Shown piece by piece: positions 9,437 through 13,375 of a DNA stretch of 13,375 nucleotides. This stretch comes from Pseudomonadota bacterium (GTDB lineage: Bacteria > Pseudomonadota > Gammaproteobacteria > Steroidobacterales > Steroidobacteraceae). Location: contig JAKCEJ010000039.1 of NCBI GenBank assembly GCA_021838065.1, forward strand, positions 1 to 13,375, read 5' to 3'. Numbering within the stretch: position 1 is the first letter of the stretch; every line of letters starts with the position of its first letter. The translations under genes and the position numbers were made by a program. The notes under the pieces are model-generated. The model did not search any database. It had not been told where the DNA came from and saw nothing but the letters and a program-made list of their open reading frames with translations.

Positions 9437-10021
9437 TCAGGCGAGATCGGCGATGAGCGCCTCGCGCACCGCCTCCGGCACGGGGTTCACCCAGTGGCGG
9501 TAGCGCTCGTGATCGGCTCCGGCGGCGAGCGGCGCTCCGCCGCGCAGCGCGGCGATCATCTCGGCCGTGAGCTCGAAGCGCAGAAAATGCACCGCGGAGG
9601 TCTTCTCCTCGTTCTCGCGCTCCAGGTCCTCATCGGCGATGGCGTACACGGCCGTGTGCCCGCGCACCTCCACCCAGCAGCGCCGCTCGATGCCCTTCAG
9701 CAGCGTCAGCTGCCGTTGCCGTTCGGCGACGTCTGAGAATTCGATGAGCAGCGTCGCCTTCCAGTTCGCGCCGTCGGGAATCAGCGGATTGTACGCGGCC
9801 AGCTCATCGGCGATCCCGTCCGGCTCGAAGATCCGCTCGGCGCGCAGCATCTCCTGGATCTGGTACTGGATCGTCAGGCGGTCCTCGAAGCACCACGTGA
9901 GGTTTGGCCCCACGGCCAGGCGGCGAAGGCGCTTGTGCTCGAGCACCCGCGCGCGGAATGCCTCGCGCGCGCGCGCGTACTGCTCGAGGCTCATCAGGTC
10001 GGCGGGAGTCAGTGTCTGCAC
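9437..10021 (-). CDS. DUF3501 family protein
   Basis: The product is 194 residues of unknown function. It fits the DUF3501 family, which is often seen next to a rubrerythrin and a heterodisulfide-reductase-like Fe-S protein in proteobacteria, as here. Visible features are a charged helical N-terminus, the block CFEDRLTIQYQIQEMLRAER (44-63), a central IEFSD strand, and a second block DLERENEEKTSAVHFLRFEL (132-151). There are only two cysteines (44 and 115), and no Fe-S motif, signal peptide or membrane segment. The start is GTG at 10021, with GAGGG (complement of 10026-10030) four bases upstream. The frame is open back to 10138, but that part overlaps the upstream gene. The gap to the upstream gene is 20 bases. 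It is the last gene of its operon and a terminator follows directly. An adaptor or electron-transfer role would be guesswork. Confidence 0.85.
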   Translation of the reverse strand: MQTLTPADLMSLEQYARAREAFRARVLEHKRLRRLAVGPNLTWCFEDRLTIQYQIQEMLRAERIFEPDGIADELAAYNPLIPDGANWKATLLIEFSDVAERQRQLTLLKGIERRCWVEVRGHTAVYAIADEDLERENEEKTSAVHFLRFELTAEMIAALRGGAPLAAGADHERYRHWVNPVPEAVREALIADLA

Positions 10022-10025
10022 GGTA

Positions 10026-10030
10026 CCCTC
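10026..10030 (-). promoter_or_regulatory. Ribosome binding site of the DUF3501 gene
   Basis: GAGGG on the minus strand, four bases before the GTG at 10021, decides the start. It lies in the 20-base gap after the TGA (10042-10044) of the Fe-S protein gene. Confidence 0.65.
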
Positions 10031-10041
10031 GCGAGCGGCGC

Positions 10042-11409
10042 TCACAGGCCGTAAGCGAGCCGCAGTAGCCGCAGCGGATGCTCCGGCGCGGCGCCGGAGG
10101 CCAGCCCGCTTTCGATCTGGTGACCCGCCATCGGGCAATCACTGGCGTAGTGCGCAGCGCCGCTCGCCTCCACCCGGCTCATCACGGGGCGGCCGATCTT
10201 CACTGAGGCGGCGCGGAATTCCTTCTTGACTCCGTAGGTGCCGTCGTGACCCGAGCAGCGCTCGATGGGCTCGACCGTGGTGCCGGGCACGAGCTGCAGC
10301 ACGTCGCGGGTCTTCAGCCCGATGTTCTGCACACGCAGATGGCACGCCACGTGATAGCTCACCTTGCCGAGCGGCTGTTTGAAGTCCGTGCGCAGCGCGC
10401 CTGCGCGATGGCGCAGCATGAGGTATTCGAACGGATCGAAGATGCGCTTGGCGATGCGCTGCACCTGCGCGTCCTCGGGAAACATCAGCGGCAGCTCCTG
10501 CTTGAACATCAGCACGCACGAGGGAATCGGCGCGACGATGTCGAAGCCGGCGTCGATCGCCGCGAGCAGCGGCGGGATGTTCTGCTCTTTCAGACGCGCG
10601 ACGGCCTCAAGATCCCCGAGCTCGAGCCGCGGCATGCCGCAGCAGTGCTCGGCCCCGAGCAGGCTCACCACGATGCCGTTGTGTCCGAACACGGCGGCGA
10701 GGTCTTCATTGAGCTCGGGCTCGTTGCGGTTGCCGTAACAGGTGGTGAACAGCGCCACCTTACCGGTGGTCTCCGGCGTGGCGCGCGCCTCGGCGGCCGT
10801 CACCGACCCGACCGTGCCCAGGCGAGCAAGCCGCTTGCGCGCGGTGCGCGAATGGTATGGCGGCACCGGCGCGGTGGGATCGACGCCGAGGGTCTTCGAG
10901 AGCAGCGCGCGGCCGGCGGCCGTGCGGTTCACGGCGTTGACGATCTGCACGATGACCGGTATGCCGGCGATGCGTCCGACCGCTTCGGTCGAGGCCAGCG
11001 CACGGTTGCGCAGGCTCACGCCCTCCTTGCGGGTGCGCACCGCCTTGGCGCGCAGCATCAAGTGCGGGAAATCGACTGCCCAGGGATGAGGCGGCACGTA
11101 CGGGCACTTGGTCATGAAGCACATGTCGCACAGGTAGCAGTGATCCACCACCTGCCAGAAGACCTTGCGCTCCACCGCCTCGAGCTCGCCGTCCGGCGTT
11201 GCGTCGATCGCATCGAACAGCGTCGGGAAGGCGTTGCACAGGCTAAAACAGCGCCGGCAGCCGTGGCAGATCTCGAACACGCGCTCGAGTTCCTTCTGCA
11301 GGGCCGCTTCGTCGTAAAACGCCTCGCTGCGCCACTCGAGCGCATGGCGCTTGGGGGCCTCGAGGCTGCCCTCGCGGCCGGCGCCGGATGTTCCCGGAGT
11401 CGTGCTCAT
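10042..11409 (-). CDS. Heterodisulfide-reductase-like Fe-S oxidoreductase (two 4Fe-4S motifs, two CCG-type domains)
   Basis: The 455-residue product resembles GlpC/HdrD-type proteins: a bacterial ferredoxin-like N-terminus followed by two cysteine-rich CCG domains. Cluster 1 is C48-x2-C51-x2-C54-x3-C58. Cluster 2 is C91-x2-C94-x2-C97-x4-C102-P, with four residues in the last interval. CCG domain 1 has C224 (TTCYGN), C256-C257 (HCCGMP) and C298 (PSCVL). Domain 2 has C356 (VACHL), C385 followed by Ser instead of a second Cys (RCSGHDGTYG), and C425 (SDCPMAG). No membrane segment or flavin motif is visible, so it should pass electrons between soluble partners, plausibly to the adjacent rubrerythrin. 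The ATG at 11409 is the first in frame after the rubrerythrin gene (74-base gap). No clear ribosome site precedes it, and a strong stem-loop ends 18 bases upstream. The substrate is unknown. It is the middle gene of the operon. Confidence 0.88.
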   Translation of the reverse strand: MSTTPGTSGAGREGSLEAPKRHALEWRSEAFYDEAALQKELERVFEICHGCRRCFSLCNAFPTLFDAIDATPDGELEAVERKVFWQVVDHCYLCDMCFMTKCPYVPPHPWAVDFPHLMLRAKAVRTRKEGVSLRNRALASTEAVGRIAGIPVIVQIVNAVNRTAAGRALLSKTLGVDPTAPVPPYHSRTARKRLARLGTVGSVTAAEARATPETTGKVALFTTCYGNRNEPELNEDLAAVFGHNGIVVSLLGAEHCCGMPRLELGDLEAVARLKEQNIPPLLAAIDAGFDIVAPIPSCVLMFKQELPLMFPEDAQVQRIAKRIFDPFEYLMLRHRAGALRTDFKQPLGKVSYHVACHLRVQNIGLKTRDVLQLVPGTTVEPIERCSGHDGTYGVKKEFRAASVKIGRPVMSRVEASGAAHYASDCPMAGHQIESGLASGAAPEHPLRLLRLAYGL

Positions 11410-11427
11410 GCGAACAGAACCGTGCGG

Positions 11428-11475
11428 CGCGCGGCGCACAGGGGCCGCCGTGAGGCGAGCCGCGTGCGCCGCGCG
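11428..11475 (-). other. Strong intercistronic stem-loop between rubrerythrin and the Fe-S gene
   Basis: A perfect 12-bp GC-rich inverted repeat spans 11428-11439 (cgcgcggcgcac) and 11464-11475 (gtgcgccgcgcg) with a 24-base loop. The loop can itself form CGCC/GGCG around four bases. In the operon transcript it starts 8 bases after the rubrerythrin stop and ends 18 bases before the next ATG. No T-run follows, so it is not a standard terminator. An RNA-stabilising or attenuating element is likelier. Confidence 0.7.
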
Positions 11476-11483
11476 TGCATGCG

Positions 11484-11897
11484 TTACAGGTTGTCGAGAG
11501 CCTTCTGGAAGCGATTGGCGTGCGAGCGCTCGGCCTTGGCGAGCGTCTCGAACCAATCGGCGATCTCGGTGAAGCCCTCCTCGCGGGCCGCCTTGGCCAT
11601 CCCCGGGTACATGTCGGTGTACTCGTGGGTCTCGCCGGCGATCGCCGCCTTCAAGTTGAGCTTCGTGTCGCCGATCGGCAGGCCCGTCGCCGGATCGCCC
11701 ACGGCCTCCAGATACTCCAGATGACCGTGCGCGTGACCCGTCTCGCCCTCGGCAGTCGAACGGAACACCGCCGAAACGTCGTTGAAGCCTTCGACGTCCG
11801 CCTTGGCTGCGAAATACAGATACCGACGATTCGCCTGGGACTCGCCCGCGAACGCGTCCTTCAGGTTCTTCTCGGTTTTGCTGCCTTTGAGGTTCAT
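11484..11897 (-). CDS. Rubrerythrin-type diiron protein lacking the rubredoxin domain
   Basis: The family reduces hydrogen peroxide at a diiron site in a four-helix bundle, in the cytoplasm. The 137-residue product is only the erythrin bundle. The iron ligands can be read as Glu19 (AGESQANRRY), Glu52 and His55 (EGETGH), Glu89 and Glu92 (AGETHEY), and Glu123 and His126 (AERSH). There is no C-terminal rubredoxin domain and no cysteine at all, so electrons must come from another protein. The next gene in the operon encodes a multi-cluster Fe-S protein that could supply them (inference). The ATG at 11897 has a GGAGAG ribosome site (complement of 11902-11907) four bases upstream. It is the first gene of its operon, with a clear promoter and a palindromic operator-like sequence upstream and a stem-loop after its stop. 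The gene is intact. Confidence 0.93.
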   Translation of the reverse strand: MNLKGSKTEKNLKDAFAGESQANRRYLYFAAKADVEGFNDVSAVFRSTAEGETGHAHGHLEYLEAVGDPATGLPIGDTKLNLKAAIAGETHEYTDMYPGMAKAAREEGFTEIADWFETLAKAERSHANRFQKALDNL

Positions 11898-11910
11898 GCC
11901 GCTCTCCGAT

Positions 11911-11925
11911 TTAGACTGGTTCTAA
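11911..11925. promoter_or_regulatory. Palindromic operator-like site, TTAGA-N5-TCTAA
   Basis: A perfect 5-5-5 palindrome, ttaga ctggt tctaa, lies in the rubrerythrin 5' leader, at about +5 to +19 from the start predicted from the -10 element and ahead of the ribosome site. Written as a 7-1-7 element (TTAGAAC-C-AGTCTAA on the minus strand) it matches 10 of 14 positions of the PerR consensus TTATAAT-N-ATTATAA, and it resembles operators of the Fur family in general. A repressor bound here would block rubrerythrin transcription. The regulator is not in the window. Confidence 0.55.
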
Positions 11926-11936
11926 CTCGAGCCGAC

Positions 11937-11965
11937 ACTTTAAGCGTGCGCCGTCGGCCCGTCAA
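11937..11965 (-). promoter_or_regulatory. Promoter of the rubrerythrin operon
   Basis: Minus strand: -35 TTGACG (complement of 11960-11965), a 17-base spacer, and -10 TAAAGT (complement of 11937-11942). This gives an expected start near 11930, about 33 bases before the rubrerythrin ATG. Its -35 lies 6 bases from the -35 of the divergent xseB promoter. Confidence 0.65.
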
Positions 11966-11971
11966 CCGCAA

Positions 11972-11999
11972 TTGACCTCGTCATCCGCCAGTGTATAAG
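11972..11999 (+). promoter_or_regulatory. Promoter of xseB(-dxs)
   Basis: Plus strand: -35 TTGACC (11972-11977), a 16-base spacer, and -10 TATAAG (11994-11999). This is the best sigma-70-type promoter in the window. Transcription should start near 12006, leaving a leader of about 54 bases. It shows that the in-frame GTG at 11991, which lies inside the spacer and -10, is not the xseB start. Confidence 0.7.
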
Positions 12000-12047
12000 G
12001 TGGCGCCCGTGTGTTCCCCGCCCGCGACGCTGTGCCGCGGCGATCAC

Positions 12048-12053
12048 GGAGAG
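12048..12053 (+). promoter_or_regulatory. Ribosome binding site of xseB
   Basis: GGAGAG six bases before the GTG at 12060 decides the xseB start in favour of the 88-residue protein, the family's usual length. Confidence 0.7.
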
Positions 12054-12059
12054 TCCGGC

Positions 12060-12326
12060 GTGGCAGCCGATCAGAAGGTCCCGGAGTTTGAGCAGGCGCT
12101 GGCGGAGCTGGAGACGGTGGCCGAGCGCCTCGAACACGGCGACCTGCCACTCGAGGAGGCGCTGCGCGTGTTCGAGCGTGGCGTGGAGCTGACGCGGCAT
12201 TGCCAGAACGCCCTCAAAGCCGCCCAGCAGCGGGTCGAGATCCTGATGAAGCGCAATGGACAGCCTGAAATCGAACCCTTTTCCGTACCGGATGGCCCGG
12301 AGTCGACCGGCGCTGCGGCCAAGTGA
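12060..12326 (+). CDS. xseB: Exodeoxyribonuclease VII small subunit
   Basis: XseB is the small subunit of exonuclease VII, which degrades single-stranded DNA into oligonucleotides. Several copies bind one XseA chain. The 88-residue product (E. coli 80) shows the family signature FEQALAELETVAERLEHGDL followed by PLEEALRVFERGVELTR and QQRVEIL, a helical hairpin. The start is GTG at 12060, preceded by GGAGAG. The open frame reaches back to a GTG at 11991, but that codon lies in the promoter. xseA is not in the window. The next gene on the strand is dxs, 72 bases on. In the common gammaproteobacterial arrangement ispA lies between them, but here no room or remnant for it exists. Confidence 0.95.
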   Translation: MAADQKVPEFEQALAELETVAERLEHGDLPLEEALRVFERGVELTRHCQNALKAAQQRVEILMKRNGQPEIEPFSVPDGPESTGAAAK

Positions 12327-12360
12327 GTCCTTGATACCGTATGTGGCCGAATAGCAACAC

Positions 12361-12375
12361 GCGGCGTGGCGCCGC
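12361..12375 (+). other. Small hairpin in the xseB-dxs gap
   Basis: A perfect 6-bp inverted repeat, GCGGCG-TGG-CGCCGC, lies 34 bases after the xseB stop and 23 bases before the dxs ATG. No T-run follows, so it is not a normal intrinsic terminator. It could modulate readthrough from xseB into dxs. Confidence 0.45.
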
Positions 12376-12385
12376 CTCTGCAGTG

Positions 12386-12391
12386 TAAACT
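12386..12391 (+). promoter_or_regulatory. Candidate -10 close to the dxs start
   Basis: TAAACT, directly preceded by TG, ends seven bases before the dxs ATG. If it is used, the transcript would start at or next to the ATG and be leaderless. This fits the absence of any Shine-Dalgarno sequence before dxs. No -35 is visible at the right distance, so the assignment is weak. Confidence 0.25.
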
Positions 12392-12398
12392 GCCGCCG

Positions 12399-13375
12399 AT
12401 GAGTGAGCCGCAAAGCTACCCCCTGCTCGACCAGATCGAGCTGCCCGCCGACCTCAGGCGGATACCGGAAACGCAACTGCCGCAGCTGGCCGAGGAGCTG
12501 CGCCAGTTCCTGATCCAGACCGTCGCCACACGCGGCGGGCACTTCGCCGCCGGCCTCGGCACGGTGGAACTGACGATCGCGCTGCATTACGTCTTCGACA
12601 CCCCGCACGACCGGCTGGTGTGGGACGTCGGTCACCAGGCCTACCCGCACAAAGTGCTCACCGGGCGGCGCAATCGGCTGCACACCATCAAGCAGCACGG
12701 GGGGCTCGCCCCGTTCCCGAACCGCAGCGAAAGCGAGTACGACACCTTCGGCGTCGGTCACTCGAGCACCTCGATCAGCGCCGCCCTCGGCATGGCGGTG
12801 GCGGCTGGACGAGAGGGCTCGGACCGGCGTGTCGTGGCCGTCATCGGCGATGGCGCCATGACCGCCGGCATGGCCTTCGAGGCGCTGAATCACGCCGGCT
12901 CGCTGCCGGCGGATCTGCTGGTGATCCTCAACGACAACGACATGTCGATCTCCGAGAACGTCGGTGCGCTGTCGAATTACTTCACCGCCGCGCTCTCCGG
13001 GCGCCTCTACGCGACGCTGCGCGAAGGCGGCAAGAAGGTCCTGCGCCAGATGCCCACCGTCTGGGAGCTGGCGCGCCGCTCCGAGGAACACTTGAAGGGC
13101 ATGGTGCTGCCCGGGACGCTGTTCGAGGAGCTCGGCTTCAACTACATCGGCCCGCTCGACGGGCACGACGTGCGCGCGCTGGTCGGCACGCTGCGCAACG
13201 TGCGCAAGCTGCAGGGTCCGCAGTTCCTGCACGTCGTCACGCGCAAGGGCAAGGGCTACGCGCCGGCCGAGGCCGATCCGATCAAATGGCACGGTCCGGG
13301 CCCGTTCGATCCGGCGAGCGGCACGATCTTCAAGGAGGCGGCCCGGGGTCCCTCGTACTCGCAAATCTTCGGTCA
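12399..13375 (+). CDS. dxs: 1-deoxy-D-xylulose-5-phosphate synthase (3' partial)
   Basis: DXS condenses pyruvate and glyceraldehyde 3-phosphate, with thiamine diphosphate, to 1-deoxy-D-xylulose 5-phosphate. This is the first step of the MEP isoprenoid pathway and also feeds thiamine and pyridoxal synthesis. The frame is open from the ATG at 12399 to the window end: 325 of about 620 residues. Visible are RGGHFAAGLGTVELT with His48, WDVGHQAYPHK (75-85), GHSSTSIS, and the thiamine diphosphate/Mg site GDGAMTAGMAFEALN (150-164) ending in NDND (178-181). GPLDGHD (251-257) and TRKGKGYAPAE (281-291) follow. MSEPQSYPLLDQIELPADLR is a normal DXS N-terminus. There is no ribosome site before the ATG, so the start is supported by alignment only. 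The gene follows xseB directly, without ispA between, and is truncated only by the window edge. Confidence 0.95.
   Translation, partial: MSEPQSYPLLDQIELPADLRRIPETQLPQLAEELRQFLIQTVATRGGHFAAGLGTVELTIALHYVFDTPHDRLVWDVGHQAYPHKVLTGRRNRLHTIKQHGGLAPFPNRSESEYDTFGVGHSSTSISAALGMAVAAGREGSDRRVVAVIGDGAMTAGMAFEALNHAGSLPADLLVILNDNDMSISENVGALSNYFTAALSGRLYATLREGGKKVLRQMPTVWELARRSEEHLKGMVLPGTLFEELGFNYIGPLDGHDVRALVGTLRNVRKLQGPQFLHVVTRKGKGYAPAEADPIKWHGPGPFDPASGTIFKEAARGPSYSQIFG

Noticed and set aside
9964..9977. CG dinucleotide run (seven units) in the DUF3501 gene
   Set aside because: It encodes Ala-Arg repeats in frame in a GC-rich genome. It is too short to call a regulatory or phase-variable repeat.
10246..11724. 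Plus-strand open frame of about 490 codons opposite the Fe-S protein and rubrerythrin
   Set aside because: It is antisense to two well-identified genes and crosses their intergenic hairpin, with no domain.
11991..12059. N-terminal extension of XseB from a GTG at 11991
   Set aside because: The codon lies within the promoter spacer and -10. The GTG at 12060 has a well-placed ribosome site and gives the family length.
12331..12336. TTGATA after xseB as a -35 for dxs
   Set aside because: No -10-like hexamer lies 15-19 bases downstream, and the TAAACT near dxs is about 50 bases away.
11940..13364. Minus-strand open frame of about 474 codons opposite xseB and dxs
   Set aside because: DXS and XseB are unmistakable on the plus strand, and the antisense frame spans two genes, a gap and two promoters.

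Overview
This is a GC-rich, almost gap-free stretch of bacterial chromosome. The gene content points to a gammaproteobacterium. It has EF-P with lysine at position 34 together with its modifying enzymes EpmA and EpmB, a ParC/ParE topoisomerase IV pair of E. coli length, MsrC, XseB-Dxs, and a FimX-type c-di-GMP protein as found in pseudomonads and xanthomonads. Long open reading frames on the opposite strand of nearly every gene come from the high GC content and are not genes. I see no tRNA, rRNA, insertion sequence, CRISPR array or phage gene. No intergenic gap exceeds about 165 bases. Both ends of the window cut through genes: epmA on the left and dxs on the right.

Layout from left to right. 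(1) Translation factor P module, 1-3045: epmA (5' truncated) and msrC on the plus strand, efp on the minus strand, and epmB divergent from efp across a 57-base gap. EpmB isomerises lysine to beta-lysine, EpmA attaches it to Lys34 of EF-P, and EF-P relieves ribosome stalling at proline runs. MsrC is a free methionine-(R)-sulfoxide reductase placed inside this module. (2) A single plus-strand gene, 3132-5183, for a REC-PAS-GGDEF-EAL protein whose enzymatic motifs are degenerate, so it is probably a FimX-like c-di-GMP receptor. (3) The minus-strand parE-parC operon, 9347 down to 5191, encoding topoisomerase IV.

(4) A minus-strand three-gene operon, 11897 down to 9437: a rubredoxin-less rubrerythrin, a heterodisulfide-reductase-like Fe-S protein with two 4Fe-4S motifs and two CCG-type domains, and a DUF3501 protein. 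It has a readable promoter, a palindrome just downstream of the promoter that looks like a Fur-family operator, a 12-bp stem between genes 1 and 2, and an intrinsic terminator at its end. It looks like a self-contained peroxide or redox-stress unit whose joint function I do not know to be described, and it is the best candidate here for a new system. (5) A divergent plus-strand unit, xseB then dxs (cut by the window edge). Its promoter is back to back with that of the rubrerythrin operon. The ispA gene that normally lies between xseB and dxs is absent.
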